From Planctomycetaceae bacterium (GTDB lineage Bacteria > Planctomycetota > Planctomycetia > Planctomycetales > Planctomycetaceae): a stretch of 64,000 nucleotides of DNA. The stretch spans positions 1 through 64,000 of the forward strand of contig WFTL01000125.1 in the NCBI GenBank assembly GCA_015485495.1, given 5' to 3'. A model generated the notes under the pieces. It was not told the DNA's origin and did not search any database. It saw nothing but the letters and a program-made list of their open reading frames with translations. This document shows positions 9,644 to 17,133 of this stretch, piece after piece; position 1 is the stretch's first letter, and each line of letters opens with the position of its first letter. The position numbers and the translations under genes were made by a program.

Positions 9644-9661
9644 TCCGGCGGTTCCGCCGGA
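9644..9661. terminator. Hairpin between convergent fadJ-type gene and globin operon
   Basis: TCCGGCG-GTTC-CGCCGGA forms a perfect 7-base-pair stem with a 4-base loop in the 184-base gap between convergent transcription units. There is no clear T tract after the stem on either strand, so terminator function is inferred from position. Confidence 0.45.
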
Positions 9662-9702
9662 CGATGGAAAGGCGTGGCTGATGAACGGTTCCGATCGGGG
9701 CA

Positions 9703-10110
9703 TCACAGCGTATAGACGCTTTCGTATCCCTGCAGCATCACCTGAACGGCCTGGTTGATGGCATCGAACCACTGTCGCGCCAGGTCGTCACTCCAGTCGT
9801 CTGAGTGAAAATCCTTCAGGACCGTCAGCAGCACATCGCGAAACCGGGCAAAATCCTCAGGCCGGACTCCGTTGTGATAGTGGCGATGTCCCAGAACCTT
9901 CAGATAGTGTTCGGTCGCCGGGAATCGATTCGAATACCAGGCTTCCACGGAAACCAAAGCCATGGTGACGATGCTCGCCTGAACCTCCATGTCTCGGGTT
10001 TCGAAGTGATGCCGCAGGTCCGGATGCAGCCGCAGCAGCCGTTCGTAAAACCGTTCCACGACACGGTCAGAACTGTTCAGCAGGGCCTCGACGCTTTCAC
10101 TGATATTCAT
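9703..10110 (-). CDS. Single-domain globin (flavohemoglobin-like)
   Basis: The 135-residue protein is a complete globin fold without a reductase domain. It shows the bacterial flavohemoglobin-type signature: FYERLLRLHPDLRHHF with Tyr22 at the expected B10 position, Gln44 at about E7, and proximal His77 in the LGHRHYHNGV stretch before the PEDF helix. A B10 Tyr/E7 Gln pair is the known distal pocket for tight O2 binding and NO dioxygenation. The gene is 33 bases downstream of the protoglobin gene on the same strand and follows hcp, so a role in NO or O2 chemistry in one operon is likely. A separate reductase would be needed for turnover. Confidence 0.85.
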   Translation of the reverse strand: MNISESVEALLNSSDRVVERFYERLLRLHPDLRHHFETRDMEVQASIVTMALVSVEAWYSNRFPATEHYLKVLGHRHYHNGVRPEDFARFRDVLLTVLKDFHSDDWSDDLARQWFDAINQAVQVMLQGYESVYTL

Positions 10111-10143
10111 CGAGACATCTTTCTCAGCAGAACCGAAAACCGT

Positions 10144-10752
10144 TCATGACGCTGTCGAACAGGACGCACGACAGGCGGCCGCAGTCGTGTAATGGCGGCT
10201 GATCAGATCGTTCTGAATCCACAGCAGCCGGTTGAAGGCACGAACGGTTGCCGCGGCCGTCGGACGGTCGAGCGGTGATTCCAGAATGAACTCCGTGAGA
10301 ATATCTGAAACGAAGCCCAGCAGCACGTTCATCTGAATGAGCGGCACATCGATTTCCTCGCTTCCCGCTTTCGGTGTGTGGATTTTTCCCACCATGTCCA
10401 GGTAGGCGGCCATTTTCGGTCCGCCGGGACGTCCGATGAGCTGCAGAAAATAGCGATTCAGGTGGTCTTTTCGAAACCGAATCTGCGGATGCTGTTCGGT
10501 GACATCAGACAGCGACTCGGGAAGGACGCCGCCGTACCCGGACTGTCGAGGCACAAAGTGCCGTGCGGTCGCATCGTACATCAGCAGCCGCGTGTAGGTT
10601 TTGTCCACAAGCGCCCCGATCTGCGGCCCCAGATGCGGAGCGAACTGCTGAATCCGGGAAGCGTCCTCCGATGTGAATCCAATGAACTCGCAGAGGTAGT
10701 CAAATCGATACGACAGATCCGATTCCAGACGTTCTTCATCAATACAGCGCAT
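10144..10752 (-). CDS. Protoglobin
   Basis: The 202-residue protein resembles the protoglobin family, the globin fold related to the sensor domain of globin-coupled sensors. Helix landmarks include FTSEDASRIQQFAPHLGPQI, the FRKDHLNRYFLQLIG region and the proximal-histidine region YLDMVGKIHT (His125). The C-terminal helices follow, with no signalling domain attached. It would bind O2, CO or NO through heme. The start at 10752 is preferred over 10800 because GAGGG precedes it by 7 bases and the extra N-terminal residues are low complexity. It lies between hcp (144-base gap) and a second globin (33-base gap), all on the minus strand. Confidence 0.8.
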   Translation of the reverse strand: MRCIDEERLESDLSYRFDYLCEFIGFTSEDASRIQQFAPHLGPQIGALVDKTYTRLLMYDATARHFVPRQSGYGGVLPESLSDVTEQHPQIRFRKDHLNRYFLQLIGRPGGPKMAAYLDMVGKIHTPKAGSEEIDVPLIQMNVLLGFVSDILTEFILESPLDRPTAAATVRAFNRLLWIQNDLISRHYTTAAACRASCSTAS

Positions 10753-10896
10753 GCGTTGTCCCTCGTAAGTCCCGCGGCCGGACCGCGGGCTTTCAGACAA
10801 ATGGTTCTTCTGACGAATGCCGTCCGGCGATGGCCCCGATGTCCTTCAGTCCGGATGTGTCCGGAACTTCCGGCCCGACCGGTTCCGCATAGATCG

Positions 10897-12183
10897 TCAG
10901 ACTCCCAGCTGCACCAGTTCGGCCGGTGGAGCCGGTTCGATCAGCTTCAGGTCGAAACGCTCCTGAAGCAGATCGAACACGCGGGGAGAGACGAATGCCG
11001 GCGGTTCCGGGCCCAGACGAATTCCGCGGATGTCCAGAGCCAGCAGACTCAGAAGAACGGCCACCGCCTTCTGTTCGAACCAGGAAAGCACGATTTCCAG
11101 GGGCAGGTCGTTGATGCCGCAGCCGAAAGCTTCGGCAAGAGCCTGAGCCACGCGGACAGCGCCCCAGGCATCATTGCACTGTCCCATATCCAGCAGTCGG
11201 GGCAGACCGGCCACCTCGCCGAATTCCTGATCGCGAATCCGATACTTGCCGCATCCCAGAGTCAGAATGATACTTTCTTCCGGCGTCGCTCTGGCCAGAT
11301 CCGTGTAGAAACTCCGGCCGCTTTCGGCTCCGTCACATCCGCCAATCAGATAAAACCGTCGAATGGCTCCCGACTTCACTGCATCAACGATCTGATCGGC
11401 AGCCTGAAGAACCGTGCGGTGATGAAACCCGATCGTGGATTCCCGGATGAACTGCTCCGGCAGCGGATCGCAGGACCGTGCCCGCTCAATCACCGGAGAA
11501 AAATCGCCGTCCGGAATCCGTGTGCCACCGGGAACGGCTGTCATCCGGGTTGTGAACAGGCGGTCCGCATATGATTCCGGTGGAATGAGAATGCAGTTCG
11601 TCGTCGCCACGATCGGTCCTGTAAACAGGGGGAATTCCCAGACCTGGTTCTGCCAGGCTCCCCCGAAATGACCAGCCAGGTGAGGATGCCGGCGCAGCTC
11701 CGGATAACTGTGGGCCGGCAGCATCTCCCCGTGCGTGTACACGTTGATCCCCGTCCCGGCAGTCTGTTCCAGCAGCTCTGCCAGATCCACCAGATCATGT
11801 CCGGTCACCAGAATGCCAGGACCGGACAGGGTGCCTTCCCGCACCGTCACCGGCGTCGGCGTTCCGAAACGCCCGGTGTGCCCCTCATCCAGCATCTCCA
11901 TGACCCGGATGTTCTGACGTCCGCACTCCAGCACCAGTTCAAACAGGGAGTCCAGATCGAAATTCACGTTCGTCATCGTGGAAAACAGGGCCTCCTCAAT
12001 GAAGGCATTCACCCCGTCGTCCGTTTTCCCCAGCCGACGAGCATGGTGCGCATAGGCCGCCATTCCTTTGACTCCGTAGAGCAGAATCTCCTGGAGCGAC
12101 TGAACATCTTCGTCTTTGCCGCACACTCCGATTTCCGTGCACCCGGTCCCGTTCTGAGTCTGTTCACACTGATTGCAGAACAT
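10897..12183 (-). CDS. hcp: Hybrid cluster protein (hydroxylamine / NO reductase), class III type
   Basis: The 428-residue cytoplasmic protein carries the N-terminal iron-sulfur motif C-x2-C-x8-C-x5-C (Cys3, Cys6, Cys15, Cys21). Hybrid-cluster ligand regions follow: GHDLVDLAELLEQT, THGEMLPAH, NCILIPPESY, GCDGAESGRSFY, LTLGCGKYR and DMGQCNDAWGAV. Hcp proteins reduce hydroxylamine in vitro and act as NO reductases or protein S-nitrosylases in vivo. The length (about 430 against about 550 for class I/II) together with the class I-like cysteine spacing fits class III, which lacks an internal helical domain. AGAGAGGA precedes the ATG at 12183 by about 7-9 bases. It is the first gene of a run with two globins. 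Confidence 0.93.
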   Translation of the reverse strand: MFCNQCEQTQNGTGCTEIGVCGKDEDVQSLQEILLYGVKGMAAYAHHARRLGKTDDGVNAFIEEALFSTMTNVNFDLDSLFELVLECGRQNIRVMEMLDEGHTGRFGTPTPVTVREGTLSGPGILVTGHDLVDLAELLEQTAGTGINVYTHGEMLPAHSYPELRRHPHLAGHFGGAWQNQVWEFPLFTGPIVATTNCILIPPESYADRLFTTRMTAVPGGTRIPDGDFSPVIERARSCDPLPEQFIRESTIGFHHRTVLQAADQIVDAVKSGAIRRFYLIGGCDGAESGRSFYTDLARATPEESIILTLGCGKYRIRDQEFGEVAGLPRLLDMGQCNDAWGAVRVAQALAEAFGCGINDLPLEIVLSWFEQKAVAVLLSLLALDIRGIRLGPEPPAFVSPRVFDLLQERFDLKLIEPAPPAELVQLGV

Positions 12184-12327
12184 GAATGCTGTCCTCTCTC
12201 TGTAAATGACCGTCCTGAACAGGCAGGAAACCGATCTCTGCGGTCTGGAACTGATCGCCCGGCAGATGTCTCCAGCGGGCCTGATCACCACGGAGCACGA
12301 CACTGCATAAGCAGATCTTTTTGTCTT

Positions 12328-12355
12328 CTTTTAGCGGGATTGAGCGGTATGTCAA
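12328..12355 (-). promoter_or_regulatory. Candidate sigma-70 promoter of hcp
   Basis: On the minus strand a consensus -35 box TTGACA (12355-12350) is followed after 16 bases by TAAAAG (12333-12328), a 4/6 match to TATAAT. The start of transcription would fall near 12320, giving a leader of about 135 bases before the hcp ATG at 12183. The -35 box lies inside the palindrome listed next. Confidence 0.45.
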
Positions 12356-12361
12356 TACCGC
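12344..12361. promoter_or_regulatory. Perfect palindrome overlapping the hcp -35 box
   Basis: GCGGTAT-GTCA-ATACCGC has two exact 7-base arms with a 4-base centre. Read on the minus strand the centre contains TTGACA, the putative hcp -35 box, so a dimeric regulator bound here would block RNA polymerase. NO-responsive repressors of the Rrf2 family act in this way on hcp genes in other bacteria, but the cognate factor here is unknown. Confidence 0.55.
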
Positions 12362-13363
12362 GCAGGTCCGGACCGAGTGGTGCAGCCGGAAAGAAGACGG
12401 TTTCCGTCCATTTGTGGGAATCGGTTTCCGGGACACACCGAAATCCTCATGCAACGGCATTCCAGCCCCGTCATACCTGATCGGCAGTGCACCGAACGCG
12501 GGTGTCTGCGGAAGTCGGGTCACGAAAAGCCAGTCCATGGCACAGCCAGGCCGGAACAGCCAGCAACAGAACGAACGTCTGCGCGAAAAGACTCCACAGC
12601 ATTCACACGGGCAGAACGGCGACATGCGGACGTCCGTCAGGGCCCTGGATTTCATTTCGGCATGCGCACAGCGAACGACAGGCTGTTTTCCGGCGTCGTT
12701 CCTGTCACCGACGTCTGGCGATGGCCCATCTGTGCTGCGGGTACTGCTGCGGCCATGCGTCCGGCAGAAGCGACTCCGCAGAAACGCCCCGCGCAGGTTC
12801 GGTCAGAACCTCACGCAGCCCGGCTCAGGCACCCGCTTCGCACAGACGGCTGCTTCCTGTCAGGCTCATCAAAACGGACGCCCGATGACCGACCTCCGAA
12901 CTGCCCCCCCAACAGCCGGTTTTTCCGACCGATCGCCACCGGTTTCACGGCTCGTTCGCCCGCGTCACTTCCTCCGACGGAAAAGCCATCAGTCTGCACG
13001 CCCTCGCAACATGCACGTCACCGGGTCGTGACGCCAGGCCGGGAGCCGCTTCCAGGAATTCGCAGATCGCTCTGGAAAGCCAGCTTTTTTCAACAACCTG
13101 CCGGACAAACGGAAGACGGACTTCGCCAGGGGACCAACAGCATGGTTTTCTGCCCTGCAGTCCGCAGGCGTGAAGGAATCGGTTCTGACGATTGTGTTAC
13201 AGGCCGACATAACGCAAAATGGAGCATCCGGCAGCAGAAATGACGAAATCCGATCCGGGGCCCTTTCCGCGGCCGCACATCCCGGATCGGCTGGTGTACA
13301 ATTGCAGTGACAGTCCGATCGATGGGCAGGGGCGATTCCTGAACAGGCGGGACGTTCTGTCCT
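12362..13363. other. About 1 kb without a credible gene
   Basis: Open frames exist on both strands (for example 12321-13031 plus, 12377-13243 plus, 12989-13612 minus), but their translations are Arg/Ser/Pro-rich, lack recognisable motifs and have no ribosome binding site. I see no tRNA, no RNase P or tmRNA signature and no tandem repeat. The stretch separates the divergently transcribed hcp operon and the kinase gene and could hold an unrecognised RNA or a decayed gene. Confidence 0.5.
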
Positions 13364-13444
13364 GATCTGCATGCATATCGTGCACATGCAGATCTTCGGT
13401 CTGATCCGAATGCATTTCGGAACAGGAATCCAGACGGTTCCGAA
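13364..13444 (+). promoter_or_regulatory. Three consecutive perfect hairpins in the kinase leader
   Basis: Hairpin 1 pairs GATCTGCATG (13364-13373) with CATGCAGATC (13385-13394), 10 base pairs. Hairpin 2 pairs TTCGG (13395-13399) with CCGAA (13406-13410). Hairpin 3 pairs TTCGGAAC (13416-13423) with GTTCCGAA (13437-13444), 8 base pairs. They follow one another directly and end 47 bases before the kinase ATG. Function is unknown; it may be a structured leader or a set of protein-binding dyads. Confidence 0.45.
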
Positions 13445-13491
13445 CGAACGGAGCGTGTCCGGAGTCATCACCATTTTTGCAGTCCTGACGC

Positions 13492-15234
13492 ATGACCGGA
13501 TCGACTGAGACAACGGCGACGGCTGAAGACTATCTGGCTCTGCTGGAGCGCAGTGGTCTGCTGACCGCCCGTCAGGTGGACAAAGTCCGTCGCACGTTCG
13601 ATGTCGGTGCATCGGTCACTGCGGAGGACCTGGCCCGTCAGCTGGTTCGAGGCCGTGTGCTGACTCCTTTCCAGGCAGAGCGTCTGCTGGAAGGCCGATA
13701 TCGCGGCTTCCTGATCGACCATTACCGGATTCGCGAAATTCTCGGTGTGGGCGGCATGGGCTGCGTGTTCGTCGCTGAAGACGGGCGGACCCGGGAGAAA
13801 GTGGCCATCAAGGTGCTGGCCAGTCAGTATGCGACCGACGCCGGTATGCTGACGCGCATGAAGCTGGAAGCCTGGGCCGGGATGCAGATCGACCATCCCA
13901 ATGTGGTGCGAACGCACTGTTTCGGTTCTACGGGAGCAGTGAACTATCTGGTGATGGATCTGCTGCGGGCCATCACGATGCACGAAATGGTGGCTTTGGG
14001 AGGCCCCGTGAAACCGGAAATGGCCTGTGACATGTTTCGTCAGGCGGCCCTGGGACTCCAGGCGGCCCATGACCGCAACATCATTCATCGCGACATGAAG
14101 CCCGCCAATCTCCTCATCGATCACACGGGCCACACGTCCGTTCTCGATTTCGGCCTGGCTCTGGTGGGAGACGACCGGGCCTCCGAGTTTTCTCTGACGA
14201 TGATCTTCGGACACGACTGCCTGGGAACACCGGACTACATCGCTCCCGAACAGTCGCTCAACAGCGACCGTGTCGACTGTCGGGCCGACGTCTACAGTCT
14301 GGGATGCACCATGTACGTCGCGCTGACCGGGCGTGTTCCGTTCGCCGACTGCCGGTCCAATTCCGAGAAGCTGGAAGCGCAGCGGACCCGTTCGGCTCCG
14401 CCCGTCCAGGCGATCAATCCGGAAGTGCCCCTGGAAATCTCCGACATCGTCGCCAGGATGATGCAGCGGGATCCGGACAAACGATACCAGTCCGCGGCCG
14501 AAGTGGCCGCCGCTCTGGAAAATCATGCCCGACGCCGTCCGGTGAAGTTCGATTTCCGCAAGCTCATCACGATTCGCGCCAAGCTGGCACGGCAACGCGA
14601 ACTGGCCGAAAACCGCAGCCGTCCGATGTCGCGGTCGTTCATCACATCGACCCTCTCATGGGTCGATCAGCCGAGTCATCACCTGCGGGCTGAAGGGGAC
14701 GACACATTCACCGGGAAGGAAACACCGGCTGTTCGTCAGATGGATCCGCGTCGCGGACCTGCATCCGGCGGAAACGCTGCCCGGGAGGTCCGACCGGCGG
14801 TGACGGCGGCCGCCGCACGAACCGTCCCGCGCGGCTGGTACGTCGAATCGATCCGCAGCGGGCGGAAAACCGCACTGCGCACAGCCCGCTGCCGCGTCGG
14901 AACAGCCGACGATGCCGAAATTCGTGTGGCGAGCCGCACCTGCGATTCCCTGCAGTGTCTTCTGGAATTCGACGGCCAGGACTGGCACCTGAAACAGGAA
15001 TCCCGCAGTTTTCCCACGTTCGTCGACGGAGACCTTCGGCCCTACACCCGCCTGAACCCGGGCGCTGTGCTCACATTTCAGGACGGAACAGGATTCATCC
15101 TGAAACATGCCCGAAGTGATTCGGACGAGACGCTCCGGGTTCGCATTCCTCTGAGATACCTGGCCGCGGCCGCAGCCGCCGCTCTTCTGGCCGCCGCAGC
15201 CGTCGGCGGGTTTCTCTGGGTGGTGCTGCGCTGA
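13492..15234 (+). CDS. Ser/Thr protein kinase with FHA-like domain and C-terminal membrane anchor
   Basis: The 580-residue protein begins with a planctomycete-type leader (LARQLVRGRVLTPFQAERLL, about 47-66). The kinase domain follows: a Gly loop GVGGMG (85-90), Lys107, HRD at 199-201 (HRDMKPANLL), DFG at 219-221, the activation-segment end GTPDYIAPEQ and ADVYSLGC. All catalytic residues are present, so it should be active. About residues 440-540 look like a diverged FHA (phosphothreonine-binding) fold (RVGTADDAEIRV, FVDGDL, LNPGAVLTFQD). A single Ala-rich membrane helix lies at the C-terminus, so the kinase faces the cytoplasm. A response regulator gene follows on the same strand after 258 bases. 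Substrates are unknown. Confidence 0.92.
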   Translation: MTGSTETTATAEDYLALLERSGLLTARQVDKVRRTFDVGASVTAEDLARQLVRGRVLTPFQAERLLEGRYRGFLIDHYRIREILGVGGMGCVFVAEDGRTREKVAIKVLASQYATDAGMLTRMKLEAWAGMQIDHPNVVRTHCFGSTGAVNYLVMDLLRAITMHEMVALGGPVKPEMACDMFRQAALGLQAAHDRNIIHRDMKPANLLIDHTGHTSVLDFGLALVGDDRASEFSLTMIFGHDCLGTPDYIAPEQSLNSDRVDCRADVYSLGCTMYVALTGRVPFADCRSNSEKLEAQRTRSAPPVQAINPEVPLEISDIVARMMQRDPDKRYQSAAEVAAALENHARRRPVKFDFRKLITIRAKLARQRELAENRSRPMSRSFITSTLSWVDQPSHHLRAEGDDTFTGKETPAVRQMDPRRGPASGGNAAREVRPAVTAAAARTVPRGWYVESIRSGRKTALRTARCRVGTADDAEIRVASRTCDSLQCLLEFDGQDWHLKQESRSFPTFVDGDLRPYTRLNPGAVLTFQDGTGFILKHARSDSDETLRVRIPLRYLAAAAAAALLAAAAVGGFLWVVLR

Positions 15235-15492
15235 CGGCAGTCGGAACCAGGTGTCCTGAAACGGACGCCACGGATCCGAAAACCCGGATGGCCGATGTGC
15301 ACGGGGATCTCCGGCCGGGACGATCCTCGAATCTCCGGCCGCTCCCCGGCAGGACCGGCAAACGGCAGACAGCGATCCACGGAATTCGCGAAGACATCAG
15401 CAGCCGGATCTTTCCCAGGAGTGTCCGGGGAACTACATTTTCTGCAGCCTTTTTCCGCAGATCACACGTACTTCGCGGGGCAGACCGGAACC

Positions 15493-15915
15493 ATGCTGGC
15501 CGACAGATCCTCCGATGATTTCAGCCTGCTGATCGCCGATGACAACAGCACATTCCGCAGGACGCTCCGCGAAGTCCTCGAACGACGGTTTCGTTTCGAC
15601 ATTGTGGAAGTGGACAGCGGCGAGGAAGCTCTGGACTGTGTTCAGGAATGCCGGATCGACATCGTGCTTCTCGACATGCACATGCACCGCATGTCGGGGC
15701 TGGAAACCATCCGTCAACTCAAGGATCTGGACGTCGTCCGGCCCTGCATTCTGATCACCTCCGACCGGAGCGAGCAGATCCGACGGCATGCCGATCAGGT
15801 GGAAGCGGACGCGGTTCTGCACAAGCCGCTGCAGCAGCAGCAACTGGTGACGACAGTATCCCGAGCCCTGCACGATGCGTATGACGCTCCGCTGACAGGA
15901 GACTTTCCCGTCTGA
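15493..15915 (+). CDS. Single-domain response regulator (receiver only)
   Basis: The 140-residue protein consists of one CheY-like receiver domain. It has the acidic pair in LLIADDNSTF, the phospho-acceptor Asp in DIVLLDMHMHRMSG, a Thr/Ser switch residue in ILITSDRS and the conserved Lys in AVLHKPL. No DNA-binding or enzymatic output domain is attached. The ATG at 15493 is chosen because the receiver begins about 10 residues later; the frame stays open upstream to 15295 but that part is low complexity. No histidine kinase is adjacent (the nearest is at 45822), so it is an orphan by position. It sits between a Ser/Thr kinase and a cytochrome-like lipoprotein. Confidence 0.9.
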   Translation: MLADRSSDDFSLLIADDNSTFRRTLREVLERRFRFDIVEVDSGEEALDCVQECRIDIVLLDMHMHRMSGLETIRQLKDLDVVRPCILITSDRSEQIRRHADQVEADAVLHKPLQQQQLVTTVSRALHDAYDAPLTGDFPV

Positions 15916-15947
15916 ACACCCGTTGTTCTGGCCGGCAGGAACAGCCC

Positions 15948-17072
15948 GTGACCATTTCCCGCGCTCTGATCGCAGTCCTTCTGAGTGCAGCACTGACCGG
16001 CTGCCGTCGGTCAGCGGATTCCTCCGAACGAGCTATGTCAGAATCGTCTGCACCGGTTGCATCCCCATCGGCTGCGGCTGCCCCGACTGCTGCGCCGGGC
16101 CGCTCCACAGAATCGCACTTCCGGCGGAATCCTGAGGCGGCATCTTCGCAGCAACCGCGTCCCGATGAAGTCTGGGAAGATGAACAGGGACGCCGCTATC
16201 TGGGCCGTGTTCCCTACGACGTGTTCTTCGATCATCCTCTGGACATTGCCGGCGACCCGGCACCGGCCGATGGTTCCCCGACTGCCGGGACGTCCGGCGG
16301 ATCAGACGAAACCGCGTCGGTGGTTTCGGACACGGATGCTGTTCCGCCGAACGGAACATCGGGCGACTCAGCGGATAACAGACCCGCCTGGCACGACATC
16401 CTGCCGGCAGCCGTCATTGAAACGGAAATGAAGGCCGTTCGAAACTTTCTCAATGAGAAACTGCGGTCGGTGGGAACATACAATGCATCCGTCACGATGC
16501 TGCCGGCCGCCGCGGCTCTGGGAGCCGCTCTGGCGGTCATGGCTGCCAATCATGAGGGAGACATTTCCTGGAAGGACGATGCATTGTGGCTGCGGGATCT
16601 GGCTGCCGGAATGAACGAAACACCCCTGCAGCGCGGTGCGAAGGATCAGCGTCGTCTGCTGCGTCTGTTCGAAGACATGGCCGACATTCTGAATCGGTCC
16701 CGTCCGGCCGGACTGCCGGATCCGCAGGATGCCGATCCGGCTGATGTGGCGGACATGCGACTGCTGATGCAGCGGATGGAAACGGCCGAACAGCGTCTCC
16801 GCACCGACGTTTCCAGGGAATCGATCGGACGCTCCAGAGAACAGATCCATCACGAAACCTGGCTGCTCAGCGGCCTCATGGCCCTTCTGTCCACAGAATC
16901 ATATGGGTATGCTGATGACCCGGATTTTCTGGGCCATGCAACGAAACTGCGCACAGCATGCGACGGCATGCGGACAGCGGCGGACACCGGAGACTTCGAC
17001 ACCTATCAGGTGCATCTTTCAGCGGCAGCGGCAGCCTGCCAGGCGTGCCATCGCGATTATCGAACCAACTGA
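15948..17072 (+). CDS. Lipoprotein with C-terminal c-type heme motif (cytochrome c'-like)
   Basis: The 374-residue precursor has a lipoprotein signal peptide (LIAVLLSAALTGC, lipid-modified Cys about residue 19), then a long Ser/Ala/Pro/Glu-rich low-complexity linker. The second half is mostly helical and ends with a CQACHRDY heme-binding CxxCH motif about ten residues from the C-terminus. A helical domain with one CxxCH at the extreme C-terminus is the arrangement of cytochrome c'/c556. Such proteins bind NO and other gases or shuttle electrons. The gene lies 32 bases after the response regulator. The heme assignment is firm from the motif; the electron partner is unknown. Confidence 0.72.
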   Translation: MTISRALIAVLLSAALTGCRRSADSSERAMSESSAPVASPSAAAAPTAAPGRSTESHFRRNPEAASSQQPRPDEVWEDEQGRRYLGRVPYDVFFDHPLDIAGDPAPADGSPTAGTSGGSDETASVVSDTDAVPPNGTSGDSADNRPAWHDILPAAVIETEMKAVRNFLNEKLRSVGTYNASVTMLPAAAALGAALAVMAANHEGDISWKDDALWLRDLAAGMNETPLQRGAKDQRRLLRLFEDMADILNRSRPAGLPDPQDADPADVADMRLLMQRMETAEQRLRTDVSRESIGRSREQIHHETWLLSGLMALLSTESYGYADDPDFLGHATKLRTACDGMRTAADTGDFDTYQVHLSAAAAACQACHRDYRTN

Positions 17073-17133
17073 CGCACGCTGTGCCCCGACCGGTGTCCGG
17101 CGGCACCGGCCGGCTCGTCGGGTCTGATGAGGA

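Noticed and set aside
12377-13243. Plus-strand open frame of 288 codons in the gene-free region (also 12321-13031 and 12989-13612)
   Set aside because: Composition is Arg/Pro/Ser-rich without motifs, there is no ribosome site, and several frames overlap with none preferred.
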